Origin: Amycolatopsis coloradensis
Lineage (GTDB): Bacteria; Actinomycetota; Actinomycetes; Mycobacteriales; Pseudonocardiaceae
Assembly: GCF_037997115.1 (NCBI RefSeq)
Contig: NZ_CP150484.1
Span: 6,021,547-6,085,546 of the forward strand
Length of the DNA: 64,000 nt
Reading direction: 5' to 3'
Each line of letters opens with the position of its first letter. Position 1 is the first letter of the stretch. Positions 28,365 to 37,425 of the stretch are shown here, piece after piece. The translations under genes and the position numbers were made by a program. Under the pieces are notes generated by a model. It was not told the DNA's origin. It did not search any database and saw nothing but the letters and a program-made list of their open reading frames with translations.

Positions 28365-28890
28365 TGCCATCGCGGCCTGGAAGACCTCGAGCGGTGTTCG
28401 CCAGTCGAGTCGCTTGCGTGGGCGAGTACTGAGCCGGTGCTCGATGGCGGCCAGGTCGGCCGGCGTGTGGATCGAGAGATCGCTGCGTTAGGGCAAATAC
28501 TGACGAGCGAGACCGTTCGTGTTCTCGTTTGTCCCGCGCTGCCACGGTTTGCCGGGTGAGCGAAGAACACGCCCTGGCGGAACAGGGTGGCGATATCGCC
28601 GTGGTGCGCGAGCTCGGATCCCTGGTCCCAGGTCAGGGTGAGCCGGAGGTCTGGGAGCAGGCCGCCGAAGGCGGCGATGAGGGCGTCGCGCACGGTCGCG
28701 GCGCTGTGATCGCCGGGCAGGTGCACCAGCTTGAGGTAGCGGCTGGTGCGGTCGACCAGGGTAGCGACCGCCGACTTGTTGCCGCGTCCGACGATCAGGT
28801 CGCCTTCCCAATCACCGATCCGGGTGCGTGTGCAGACGACCGGTGGCCGGTGGTCGATCAGCTGGGCTGGCGTGACGAACCGACTTCGTC
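28338..28890 (-). pseudogene. IS30-family transposase fragment
   Basis: Reading on the minus strand gives the C-terminal half of an IS30 transposase: FVTPAQLIDHRPPVV, then GDWEGDLIVGRGNKSAVATL (first catalytic Asp), then LTLTWDQGSELAHH (second Asp), then PWQRGTNENTNGLARQY (Glu) and the end WRTPLEVFQAAMAS. The frame shifts between FFAHPA and GKPWQRG, and a TAA interrupts QYLP-RSDLS. The N-terminal helix-turn-helix half is absent. The sequence at about 28338-28352 (GTCGCAACAGTG) resembles an IS30 end. The copy cannot move by itself. Confidence 0.8.
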
Positions 28891-29176
28891 GCTCGTCGGG
28901 GCAGTTCATGACGACCTCGCAATCGCAGTAGCCGCCGAGTTCGGCAAGCCCCGCGGCGACTGGACTCCAGTCGAGATCGTGGCCCTCTGTCCAGGACCGG
29001 GCATGGCGCAACGTGTGGTCGCAGCCCTCCGAGAGCACGAGCCCATCCACGAAATCGACGGGTGCCGCGAGCTGCTCACGACGAATCGGCAGCGCCGCTG
29101 CGCGCCTCTCCTGGTCGGCCCACTTGTACTGGTCACGAAGCTGCCGGCGCCTGGCATTGTCGGGCGGAACTGTCAC
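28884..29176 (-). pseudogene. DUF2695 protein fused into IS30 remnant
   Basis: The segment reads RRRQLRDQYKWADQERRAA, then CDHTLRHARSWTEG and LAELGGYCDCEVVMN, which is the DUF2695 signature with its conserved Cys/His residues. A GTG at 29176 could start it. Directly after CDCEVVMNCPDE the frame passes into IS30 transposase sequence, so the C-terminus is lost and a chimaeric reading of DUF2695 plus transposase results. DUF2695 has no known function. Confidence 0.65.
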
Positions 29177-29521
29177 CCTGCGATGATCACGCGAAACATC
29201 CGCCACGGCGACGCCAACCTCGAAGCGTCCGAATACGCTCGCCACACCTTGGTGCGATCAACCAATACGCCCCAATGCGCCCATCCGGACGCCTGACGCA
29301 GGTCGACGGAGATGCGGCGGTGGCGAACGGCGCGCCCGCAACGTGACATCGGCCAGGCTGCCAAGTGAACGACTGCACTGCGACCGCCGCTGAATTGCAG
29401 AACCCCCGGCCGGACCCGGAATCCGTCCCACCCTGCACGACCGCTTTCGGTGACGCGCAACCCTTCATAGAAAACCGCGCTTTCGTCGAATCGATTACGA
29501 CTGCAATCGGCTGCGTGCTGG
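29177..29521. other. Gene-free decayed stretch
   Basis: No supported gene is visible between the DUF2695 remnant and the EccC fragment. Frames are open by base composition only and show no ribosome site or family motif. Confidence 0.4.
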
Positions 29522-30166
29522 CTATTCGTTCGGTTGCTGCCAGGCGAGTTGGACGAGGTCCCTCTGCCTCTGGCGGTCGATCAGCCAGCCCCTGCTGGGT
29601 GGCAGCACCTGAGGGCGCATGCCACCCAGCAGCGGGCCCTCGTCCCGGTCGCCGGACATCAACAAGCCGGGTGTGCCAACCTCGCGCAGCCTGCTGAGGA
29701 ACGGCTCGAACAGTCCGCGCCCGGCCCCGCCGGTGCGCCTCGCCAGCACCACGTGCAGGCCGATGTCCGAGCCGTAGACGACCAGCGGTAGCAACGGCAT
29801 CAGCGGGTGTGCCTTGTGGGTGGCGATCATGTCGTAGTCGTCCACCAGCACAAAGATCACCGGCCCCTGCCACCAGCTCCTGGCTCGGAGCTGCTTGAGT
29901 GTGACGTCCGGCCCGGGCAGCCTCTTGAGTAGCGCCTCGGCCGCCTCGGCGAGCAGGCCGCAACTGTGCTTGTCGCTGGTGCCGTAGCCGAGCAGGTATT
30001 CGTCGACTTCGCCGAGCAGTCCCCGGCGGTAGTCGACCGCTATGATCCGGGCCTCTTCGGGCCAGTAGGCGTGCTGGATCCGCTTGACCAGCACGCGCAG
30101 GAACGCCGTCTTGCCGCTCTGGGCATCGGCGAACAAGAGGAAATGTGGGTCGGCCGCGAAGCCTTT
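29522..30166 (-). pseudogene. EccC C-terminal ATPase fragment (type VII secretion)
   Basis: This is the last FtsK/SpoIIIE-type ATPase domain of EccC, the motor of type VII secretion. The fragment begins right after a TAG at 30169 with FAADPHFLLFADAQSGKTAF, which matches the start of an EccC ATPase module (Walker A AQSGKT). It continues with RIIAVDYRRGLLGEV, Walker B FVLVDDYDMI, and a natural-looking C-terminus (RGWLIDRQRQRDLVQLAW). The first two ATPase domains and the membrane part are missing, and no proper start codon is available. A full EccC has about 1300 aa. It is probably relic DNA of a lost ESX locus. Confidence 0.8.
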
Positions 30167-30169
30167 CTA

Positions 30170-30582
30170 CCCTCGTTGAACACCTTCTCTCGGGCCGGTT
30201 CCCGGATGAGCCGGTTCAGGTGGCTGACTGACAGCCCACGATATCGACGTGTCTGCGCGAGAACTCAAGGCTCGGGCTGATGCCCGAGGCGTCACCGACC
30301 ATTGCCAATCCGGCCAGTATGGAGAAGGTTGATCCACTGGGAGCGCGCGCGGTGATCGTCGTAGAGCTGGCCGCCGGCCAAACGATAGTGCGGGCTGCCG
30401 AGCAGGTTCCGTAGTGACATTGTGCGAGTTCTCTGTTTCGCGTTGCCGGTCATAGCAGGTGCGGCATGCCGGGGATCGGGGTGAGGGTGGCAAAGGCCCG
30501 CAGGTGGCCAGCGGCGGTCAGTCACCTGCGGGAGATCTTGCGGTAACTGACCGCCGCGCTGCTGCCCGCGGGACACGTTCTC
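30170..30582. other. Stretch without a supported gene
   Basis: A minus-strand frame from ATG near 30420 gives a 42-residue peptide (MSLRNLLGSPHYRLAGG...), but no family or strong ribosome site supports it. The rest looks like decayed coding DNA upstream of the EccC fragment. Confidence 0.35.
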
Positions 30583-31197
30583 CTACGGCCATCGGAGCAT
30601 CCCCTCGTCGTTGACCGTAGGGTGCTTTTCGCCGTAGGGAAGTTCGATTCGACTGGCGTAGGCGTCCAGTCTTTCGGCGATCTCGGTAAGCATCTCGGTC
30701 ACGCTTCCCCAGTGGGTCGCGCTGAAGCCGTCGCCGGGCGCCATCGTCATGATCACGCCGTGGTCGGCGCCGGCACGCAAATCCACGCACAGTGTGCCGC
30801 CGGTGATATCTCGGCAGATGGGCACAAGCGCAGTGCAGAACGGGCCTCCGTCAGCACCCGCCTGGTTCTGGTGCACCTGGCCTGGGCCGCAGCACGTCGG
30901 GTCTGTTGCTGCAGACTCCGACATCCGCCGGTATTCCTCGTGGACTCGCCGTACCGCGAGGGGAACGTACGCTGGTGGCACCAGGTCACTGGCCCGTTGG
31001 TCGTAACGATCGACGATGCCGTCCATGAGCGCCCACCAACTTACGAGGTCGGCTGGGAGAACGAGTCCGATGCGGCGCTGAAGCTCGCGGACATCCTCTG
31101 CAGGGCCTGGAGGACGGATCTCGCGGGCGGTGGCTGGCGCGTGTTCCCGCAGCAGGTTCATGATCTGCCGCCACAGCAGGTTCACCCGTGATGTCAC
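30583..31197 (-). CDS. SUKH (SMI1/KNR4) family protein
   Basis: This is a 204 aa protein of the SUKH class. The core appears as VRELQRRIGLVLPADLVSWW (the E/x-L-P-x-D block), then CRDITGGTLCVDLRAG and the closing WGSVTEMLTEIAERL helix. GTG 31197 follows a GAGAAGG by nine bases. SUKH proteins serve as immunity proteins or orphan anti-toxin reservoirs. No toxin lies beside it; it sits among decayed genes, so it may be an orphan immunity gene left from a lost toxin module. Confidence 0.75.
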   Translation of the reverse strand: MTSRVNLLWRQIMNLLREHAPATAREIRPPGPAEDVRELQRRIGLVLPADLVSWWALMDGIVDRYDQRASDLVPPAYVPLAVRRVHEEYRRMSESAATDPTCCGPGQVHQNQAGADGGPFCTALVPICRDITGGTLCVDLRAGADHGVIMTMAPGDGFSATHWGSVTEMLTEIAERLDAYASRIELPYGEKHPTVNDEGMLRWP

Positions 31198-31457
31198 GAA
31201 GCCCTACCTTCTCAGCGTGGTGCCTCGGCGTTCGGCGCAGGTGAGATGTGTCCGGAATGCTGAGCGTGCACTCCCATGGCCATGAATCCATGCTGCCAGG
31301 TTCCTACGACGTGTACCGAACCCGGAAGTGGTCCAGGTCGTACGGATTCAGGACCGCTGTTTCCACAGCGGAATTAGGTGATCCTCGTCGAGGTTCCGGT
31401 GCTGGTACGGATTCCGCACTTTCGTGGCACACGATGAGGTCGGCTGCGTTGACCGGG

Positions 31458-32267
31458 TCAGGCTTGCGGCTGGATACGCACTGCGGCAAGGGTTTTGTCG
31501 TCGTGGCGTTTCGCGCGCGGCAGCGTCCGCCCGCCGGGATCGGCGTCGCCTTCCCAGGTGTGGCAGCGGGTCAGGATGTCGTGCAGATCTGCCGCGGTCA
31601 TCGCGCTGATGGCGGGCCAGTCGGTGATTCCCAGGTGTTCCATGGGTGTGTAGGCGCCGTCTGTCGCCACGATCGCCCATGGTATCTCGTCGACGGGGAT
31701 GGTGGCGCGGATGGCCTGATAGGCCGCGGCCGGGTCGGTTTCCGCGATCCAGTAGCCGCCGGGCCGGTTGCGGCGGGCCGCTTGCCGGCGCTGGAGTGTG
31801 ACCAGCAGTCCGCGGTGGGTGTCGTCGAATCCCGTGCCGGCGGCGAGGCGCTGCTTGTACTGCCGGCGTTCGGGAATGTCGAGGTGGTCGAGCCGGGGAT
31901 CGGTGATCGTGCGGCCGGGCGCGATCACGAGGTTGTCGCCGAGCATGAGCACGTCGACGTGGTCGTCGCGGTGGCGCAGGGTAGTCACTGTGCTGGATGG
32001 GGATCTACCGGCGGTCAGGCCCAGCTGGATCGTGGTGGCGGTGATCGCGTCGGCGAGGGCGTCGGCCAGGTCGATGTCGGGATCGTCATCGAGGCGGTCG
32101 CGAAGGTGCCCGCCGAGGCTGTGGGCGTAGGTGGACGGATTGACCGGGACGGGTGCGTGGGCGCTGGCGCCGTCGAGCACGATGACGGCGTCGCGGGTGG
32201 TGAAGACCTTGTCGTCGCTGTCGTGGATTGGCGGGATTTGGGCGACGCTGACGTGGACGGCGTTCAT
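31458..32267 (-). CDS. PP2C-type serine/threonine phosphatase
   Basis: This 269 aa protein has the PP2C metal-binding frame: AVIVLDGASAH near residue 30 (Asp-Gly of motif 2), VDVLMLGDNLVI in the middle (GD motif) and AIVATDGAY near residue 200 (DG motif). PP2C phosphatases remove phosphate from Ser/Thr using two Mn or Mg ions. The gene follows the APH-like kinase gene by 13 bases and is probably in one operon with it and the XRE regulator. Its late segment differs from well-studied PP2C proteins, so activity is likely but not certain. Confidence 0.75.
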   Translation of the reverse strand: MNAVHVSVAQIPPIHDSDDKVFTTRDAVIVLDGASAHAPVPVNPSTYAHSLGGHLRDRLDDDPDIDLADALADAITATTIQLGLTAGRSPSSTVTTLRHRDDHVDVLMLGDNLVIAPGRTITDPRLDHLDIPERRQYKQRLAAGTGFDDTHRGLLVTLQRRQAARRNRPGGYWIAETDPAAAYQAIRATIPVDEIPWAIVATDGAYTPMEHLGITDWPAISAMTAADLHDILTRCHTWEGDADPGGRTLPRAKRHDDKTLAAVRIQPQA

Positions 32268-32280
32268 CGTTGCTGTCGGG

Positions 32281-33162
32281 TCATGCGGCGCGCCAGGAGG
32301 AGTTGTCTCGTCGGCGCAGGGACGTGATCCGGATGTCGAGTTCCTTCACAGCGGTGGCGTCGCCGTGTTGGGCGCGGCGGATGAAGGAGCCGAGGGTGTG
32401 CAGATCCCGGAGACCGGTGAGGATGGGAAGGCCGGACCAGTCGCGGGGGTCGTAGCCGTAGGCGGTGGTGAAGGCGTCGAGTTCGGCGGTGCTGCGCCCG
32501 AATCGGATGCCGCCCTGCAGGGTGGGTGCGAGGTCGAGTTCGCGGGGGCCGAAGGCGGGTTCGTCCCAGTCGCCGAGCAGAGCGGTGTTTCCGTCCCAGA
32601 GGGTGTTGCCGGGGTAGGCGTCGCCGTGCAGCATGCCGGTGCCGAGGGGGAAGTCGAGTTCGGCGTACTCGGCGAGCAGACGGTGACGTTCGGCCACCAG
32701 CCACGTTCTGTCGTCGTCAGGCAGGGTGGCCGAGGAGGTCACGAGGTCGGCGAAGTGCTGTAGCGGCGCGGCCGCGGGCAGGTCGATGGGCGGTGCGGGA
32801 AGGTCGTGCAGCTGCCGGAGCAGTGCTCCGAGGTGCCGGGCGCTGGGAAGGCCTCGCTGGGTTTGGTCGTAGTGCTTCCAGAAGGTGACGACGAAGGCGC
32901 CGGCGTCGATCGGTTGGCTGACCTCGACTGGTTGGGTGCAGGGGAAGTCGTGGGCGCGGAGCCAGCGGGTGAGGTGGATGGCGCGCTCCGCACGGTGGCG
33001 GGTGGCGCGCGGGGCGACCTTGGCGATGACGTCCGGGCCCGCGGTGGTGGGGATGCGGTAGACGGTGGTGGCGTGCCGCCGCAGCAGGGCCGCGTCACCG
33101 GGGGCGAGGCCCGCTTCGCGGCACGCGTGGACCAGGGCGGCGGTGTCCGGGAGATCAGGCAC
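32281..33162 (-). CDS. Aminoglycoside phosphotransferase (APH)-fold kinase
   Basis: This 293 aa protein has the APH/choline kinase-like fold: an N-lobe Lys in DVIAKVAPRA, the catalytic loop GMLHGDAYPGNTLW (HGD-x-x-x-x-N) and the metal motif LLGDWDEPAFGPRE. Such proteins phosphorylate small hydroxyl or amino substrates; antibiotic resistance is only one possibility. It starts at GTG 33162, overlapping the XRE gene by eight bases, and is followed by a PP2C phosphatase. The kinase-phosphatase-regulator set hints at a small signalling unit instead of resistance. Confidence 0.8.
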   Translation of the reverse strand: MPDLPDTAALVHACREAGLAPGDAALLRRHATTVYRIPTTAGPDVIAKVAPRATRHRAERAIHLTRWLRAHDFPCTQPVEVSQPIDAGAFVVTFWKHYDQTQRGLPSARHLGALLRQLHDLPAPPIDLPAAAPLQHFADLVTSSATLPDDDRTWLVAERHRLLAEYAELDFPLGTGMLHGDAYPGNTLWDGNTALLGDWDEPAFGPRELDLAPTLQGGIRFGRSTAELDAFTTAYGYDPRDWSGLPILTGLRDLHTLGSFIRRAQHGDATAVKELDIRITSLRRRDNSSWRAA

Positions 33163-34447
33163 GAGCTGATGGTAGTGCTCGTGGCGCCTGCCGGGCCGTG
33201 GTCAGGTAGCCGGTGAGGCGGTCGGTGAGCTCGGCGGCATCACGGTGACGGCGTCCGGCGAGGGTAAGCGCGTCCGCGCGCAGCAGCCCGATGGTGGTGT
33301 CGATCTGCCGGATCCGGAGCTGGTCGTCCAACGTGAGGACGGGCTCGGCGGCGGCGAGAGCGCCGGTGACGTCGCCCTGGCCGAGCCGGGCGCGGGTCAC
33401 GTCCAGCCGGGCGAGTGCCTCGTCGCCGTAGGAGCGGTCTTCCAGGGGGCCGGTTTCGTAGCCGTTGATCGCGGTCATGGAGTGGCGTTCGGCCAGCTCG
33501 TAGTCGCCGAGCAGCGTCAGGGCGCCGCCCTGGTAGTAGGTCAGCTTTGTCACCGGGAAACTGAGTAGCCCACCGAAGTCGACGACCTCGTCACGGGTTG
33601 CGGGTGTCGGGTCCAGGTCGCCGAGCCGGGCGAGCGCGTCGCGCGCGGCCGGGGCGTCCCCGGCGCGCGCGGCCGACCTGGCGACGATCGCCAGCAGCCG
33701 CTGGCGCGATTCCGTGCTGACCGGGTACTGGAGTCCTTCTCGTGCCCGTGCGGCGGCTTCCCCGGGTCGCGAGGACCATTCGAGCATCAGTGCCGCGGAG
33801 CCCAGTGTCCAGGCTCGCAGCGCGTCGCTGCCCGCGACGTTCGCGAAGGTGCTCGCCGATCGCAGCTGCTGCAGCGCCGCTTTGGGGTCGCCGGCGTTCT
33901 GGCTGGCGTGCGCGAGCAGCAGGCACAGCACTCCGGACAGGACAGTCGCTTCCTGCGCGCTGCGTGGGCGGTGTGCGGTCTGGGTGATGGCCGCCAGGGC
34001 TTTCTGGGCGTCACGGAGGTCGTCGACCACGGTGGACAGTGGCGTGTGGACATAGGCGACGGCGATCCTGCACAGCTCGTCGCGCAGGTAGCGCAGCTGT
34101 TCGTCGCTGGAGGCCAGCTGGGCGGCCTCGTCGGCCATCGCCATCGACAGCTTCGCGCCGTCCCGGATCTGCCCGCCGAGGTCGAGCCGCTCGGAGTCGC
34201 CGGCCGGGTCGTCGGCACCGGCTCCCACCGTGGCCCAGAACCGGTTCCTCACCTCCCCAGGGGCCTGGTTCAAGGCCACGGTCAGCAACTCCTGAGCTTC
34301 CCTGCCCGGTGTGACCGACGATCCGGGCGCGCTCCAATGGTTGACGGTGCTGGGGCTCAGCCCGAGATGCTCGGCAAAAGTAGCCAGGTTCAGGTTCAGC
34401 GCCGATTTCAGAGCCATCGCCGATTGCGCCGTCCACCGGAAATCCAC
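33155..34447 (-). CDS. XRE regulator with helical-repeat domain
   Basis: This 430 aa protein has an N-terminal helix-turn-helix (ALNLNLATFAEHLGLSPSTVNHW) and a long alpha-helical C-terminal region of TPR-like repeats (for example LLLAHASQNAGDPKAALQQL). Such regulators are numerous in Pseudonocardiaceae and streptomycetes and couple an unknown signal to a nearby gene set. It heads a minus-strand operon with the APH and PP2C genes and is divergent from the small-gene group starting at 34695, which it may control. Start codon GTG 34447. Confidence 0.8.
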   Translation of the reverse strand: MDFRWTAQSAMALKSALNLNLATFAEHLGLSPSTVNHWSAPGSSVTPGREAQELLTVALNQAPGEVRNRFWATVGAGADDPAGDSERLDLGGQIRDGAKLSMAMADEAAQLASSDEQLRYLRDELCRIAVAYVHTPLSTVVDDLRDAQKALAAITQTAHRPRSAQEATVLSGVLCLLLAHASQNAGDPKAALQQLRSASTFANVAGSDALRAWTLGSAALMLEWSSRPGEAAARAREGLQYPVSTESRQRLLAIVARSAARAGDAPAARDALARLGDLDPTPATRDEVVDFGGLLSFPVTKLTYYQGGALTLLGDYELAERHSMTAINGYETGPLEDRSYGDEALARLDVTRARLGQGDVTGALAAAEPVLTLDDQLRIRQIDTTIGLLRADALTLAGRRHRDAAELTDRLTGYLTTARQAPRALPSARA

Positions 34448-34694
34448 TATCTACGCCCTCCCTATCCCGCTCCACTGTGCCGTCCGGAACCGTGAACTGC
34501 AATAGCGCTGCAATGCGAATTGCAGCGTGCTGCAACTGGCTGCAACACCACGGGGTTCCGAGGAAGACGCGGGCGAGGCACGCTCGAAGCACGGCAGCGA
34601 CACCCCGTTACCCACCACTTATCCGCACAGCACCAACGGATCCCGGCCGCCTCCGGCGACGGATCCGGAAATAGACGACGACACGAGGAACACC

Positions 34695-35162
34695 GTGACC
34701 TCCGACAGCACTGACACCTCCCTCATCGTGGCCATCATTCACCAGGACGACGTCCTGCAATGCACTCTTACACCGCCTTTCCAGGAACCGGAATGGCAAT
34801 TGCCCTCGATCCCCCACGTACCCCAAGGTTCGATCGAGCACGCCGCCACGTGGCTTCTGTCGGACTGGGGTTTCCCCCGGACCCCGGTGCATCATCTCGG
34901 CGCCACCAGCCAGACCGCGCACGGCGTGATGCAGGCCGGGACGCTGGTGATGGCCACCGTCGCCACCCGCACCGACCTGCGCATGCGGGCCCCGGACGTC
35001 CGCGGAGTGCGGTGGCGTCATCTGCGCGACAGCTCCCCGGGCTCGCGAAGCGCCGTCGACCGCGTCCTCGACACCCTTCCCCTCGCCTCCGAGGAACGAC
35101 CGGCCGCTCCCGCCACCACAGCACAACCATCCCTCTGTTCACCGCCGGAAACCAGCGGGTGA
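34695..35162 (+). CDS. Hypothetical protein
   Basis: This is a 155 aa protein of unknown family. GTG 34695 is chosen because GAGG lies six bases upstream; longer in-frame starts add low-complexity sequence. The core (LIVAIIHQDDVLQCTLTPPF, then AATWLLSDWGFPRTPVHHL) alternates strands and helices, and the C-terminus is Pro/Ala-rich and probably disordered. It is the first of a plus-strand series of small genes diverging from the XRE regulator. Confidence 0.5.
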   Translation: MTSDSTDTSLIVAIIHQDDVLQCTLTPPFQEPEWQLPSIPHVPQGSIEHAATWLLSDWGFPRTPVHHLGATSQTAHGVMQAGTLVMATVATRTDLRMRAPDVRGVRWRHLRDSSPGSRSAVDRVLDTLPLASEERPAAPATTAQPSLCSPPETSG

Positions 35163-35380
35163 GATCCGGCTCGCCCACGGCACCGCGGGCGACCTCCCGA
35201 CCCCAGCAGTCACCACGACCAGGTGCTCCGCGCCGCGCGCGCCGTGACCAGCTCGCTCCCCGGACGGCCCCCGACGCCGGGCAGCGCAGGCGGCCGCCGC
35301 TGTCCGGCGCGTTCCCGCCCCGGCGCGGAGCACCCACCCCACCCCATGCCATGTCCATGACCTTTGAGGAGCTGAACCCA

Positions 35381-35581
35381 GTGTCACACCAGACCGCTGG
35401 CCCGCCCGCCAACACCATGCTCGTCGTCGAGCGCGGTGTGTCCTTCGCTGTCGGAGGTCATTGCTGCGACACCTGGACCTGGCAACAGGCCGGCTACCAA
35501 TGTGACCACGGGTTCGTCATGTGGCGCTCTCAGGTCCTCGAGGCCCGCCACGCCGCATCCGGCCAGGACGATCCCCGATGA
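35381..35581 (+). CDS. Small Cys/Trp-rich protein
   Basis: This is a 66 aa protein starting at GTG 35381, nine bases after GAGGAG; ATG 35351 is an alternative. It contains GGHCCDTWTWQQAGYQCDHG, with three Cys and a His close together that could hold a metal ion. Its stop overlaps the start of the next small frame (ATGA). No family is recognised. Confidence 0.45.
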   Translation: MSHQTAGPPANTMLVVERGVSFAVGGHCCDTWTWQQAGYQCDHGFVMWRSQVLEARHAASGQDDPR

Positions 35582-35697
35582 TCACGACACAGCTGTCCCG
35601 GACCGCGCCCCTCACGGACCGGGACCCGGCCCCTCTGGCCCACCGCCCGGTCATCGAACCTGACGTCCCGCACCGTCTCCTCCGGCTCGGCCGCTAG
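35578..35697 (+). CDS. Possible 39-residue peptide
   Basis: An ATG overlapping the previous stop (ATGA) opens a 39-codon frame beginning MITTQLSRTAPL and ending HRLLRLGR. It has no recognisable domain. Coupled position and good third-position GC support it weakly; it could be chance. Confidence 0.3.
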   Translation: MITTQLSRTAPLTDRDPAPLAHRPVIEPDVPHRLLRLGR

Positions 35698-35708
35698 GCC
35701 ACCGTGCC

Positions 35709-36218
35709 ATGCACCCGCATCCCGCCCACTGCGGCGACTGCGACCGCGACCAGCACACCTGGGGACCGGCAGCCACCGAACCGGAACGTGACGTCACCGC
35801 CTGGACCGTGCGCCTGACCCGACGACACTGCGTCTGCCGCTGTCACTGCGGGAAAGGCGAAACCACCGTCGCCGCCCGCGCCCGCCACCCTGACCCGCCC
35901 ACCGCCTACCTGCCGCTGGCCGGATCGCTGGACCCCGACCGAGAGCAGCTGGTGATGCTCGCCCCCACGGTTCCCCGGCACAGACTGCCCGCGGCAGCAC
36001 TGCTCGCCGCGGACCTGCGCCCCTACCGCACACCACCGCTGCCGCTCGCACGGCGCGTGCTGTCCTTCGCCGAAGCACAGCACGCCCGCCGCCCTCTCCC
36101 CATACCCGACCAGGCCGTCATGGCACGCGTTCTGAAAAAGCTGCGGCAACTGCCAACGACCGGCGCCAAACACCCACCACCGACCAGACCCGAACCAGAC
36201 CCGGAACCACCGTCGTGA
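35709..36218 (+). CDS. Hypothetical protein with Cys/His-rich N-terminus
   Basis: This 169 aa protein begins MHPHPAHCGDCDRDQHTW and continues with RRHCVCRCHCGKGE, giving two Cys/His clusters that could form a zinc site. The rest is helical with a Pro-rich tail. It follows the small frames on the same strand and precedes the 102 aa gene by 27 bases, so the group looks like one transcript. No family name can be given. Confidence 0.5.
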   Translation: MHPHPAHCGDCDRDQHTWGPAATEPERDVTAWTVRLTRRHCVCRCHCGKGETTVAARARHPDPPTAYLPLAGSLDPDREQLVMLAPTVPRHRLPAAALLAADLRPYRTPPLPLARRVLSFAEAQHARRPLPIPDQAVMARVLKKLRQLPTTGAKHPPPTRPEPDPEPPS

Positions 36219-36245
36219 GCAGCCACACGAACCCGAGGAGCAGCC

Positions 36246-36554
36246 GTGAACTACGTACTGGCACAGGCCTTCGCCGATGGCGTTACCGAACGCCTCCGCG
36301 ACTTCGACAACGTCGCCCTCCAAGGCGATATCGACGACCTGGAACAACTCGCCCGATCCGGGATTCCGCTCCTGACCGGTGCACTGCGCGTGCTGCTCGA
36401 CCAGCACCTGGTCGACAGCCACGGCGACTGCGCGGCGTGCCCTCGTCCGCTGTGGCGCCGCCGGACCCGGTGCCGGCTCCCACGTGATCTCCGCATCCTG
36501 CTCACCGACCTGCACACCCTCGACCTGCCCGGCGGCCGCCACGCGCTCCGCTGA
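36246..36554 (+). CDS. Hypothetical helical protein
   Basis: This 102 aa protein starts at GTG 36246, after GAGGAG five bases upstream. It is mainly helical (YVLAQAFADGVTERLRDFDN) with a C-D-x-A-A-C-P pair of Cys in the middle. It ends the plus-strand small-gene series. Function unknown. Confidence 0.5.
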   Translation: MNYVLAQAFADGVTERLRDFDNVALQGDIDDLEQLARSGIPLLTGALRVLLDQHLVDSHGDCAACPRPLWRRRTRCRLPRDLRILLTDLHTLDLPGGRHALR

Positions 36555-37425
36555 CCACAACACCCGCCATGGCACAGTCCGGCTTCAGCAACACCGCCTG
36601 TCTCCGCCCGGTCACGGTCCATCGCACCGCGAGCTGCGCAGGACCAGCTCGCGGTGCGCGGATCGCCCTCCCGATCCGGGCACAGCTGCCGACGTCATCG
36701 ACGCTGGCGTCGCTCAGGTCCGTGAAATGCCGTGCGATCTCCCAGACGCTGCGCTGGCCAGCCGTTGTCCGGCCGATGGCGTCTTGTTCCGGACACTACG
36801 GCGCTGGGACGATCTGCTCGGACCGAGGACCACCAGATCCGGGGACTTGGAGGCGTGGTGCGGTACTGGGAGGCGATCGGAAACCACGTCGTAGCTGCTT
36901 CAGAAACCCGCTCCCAGCAACGCTGACAGTCCACAGGAGACGGTCGCGCGCGAAATCTTGGTACGCCTCGGCGTCCTTCGCTGACGTGATCGGCACGCGA
37001 GGAAGCCGACAGGCACAGTGGAAGAAGAATCTGGCTCTGGTTCCACACATCGAGATCTAGCGCATGGACAATGCCCGAGTGGGCCGCCGACACCCCAGCG
37101 AGGCGGTAATCCCCTCCGACGGGCAAAGGAGGTACCCGCCGCATCCATCCAACGGCGGTCAGCGGTGGAGATCGCTGCTGCGGCATCAGCACTCATACGC
37201 CGCTTGTTTTCTCCTCACTGGAGCGACAAGTGCAATGCAACTGGCAACATTCACGGTTCTTCCTTCACAAAAACCTAGCCGCGCTCGCCTAGACGACGCC
37301 GAACCCGCAGCGATCGGGCTCGGCTGCGGATCAACGGAATCCGCCTTCAGGAACATGATCTTGCACTTCGCCAACTGTCCCGGCCAGGGCGCCCGCCCAC
37401 GCGTAAGCGGGCGCAAACCGGAAGT
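36555..37425. other. Long stretch without a supported gene
   Basis: No reading frame in these 870 bases shows a family motif with a good start site. Just before the next gene, bases 37389-37396 (GCGCCCGC) and 37407-37414 (GCGGGCGC) form an eight-base-pair inverted repeat that could be an operator or hairpin for the XRE-like frame that follows. The rest may be decayed coding DNA. Confidence 0.4.

Noticed and set aside
29187-29963. 258-codon minus-strand frame overlapping the EccC fragment
   Set aside because: Arg/Gly-rich shadow in another frame; EccC motifs are in the competing frame.
31248-32327. Plus-strand frame opposite the PP2C gene
   Set aside because: Shadow frame with Gly/Val-rich low-complexity content; PP2C motifs are on the other strand.
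32281-33162. Aminoglycoside resistance gene
   Set aside because: The APH fold is clear, but the family is broad and the context (regulator and phosphatase) does not point to resistance, so no such claim is made.
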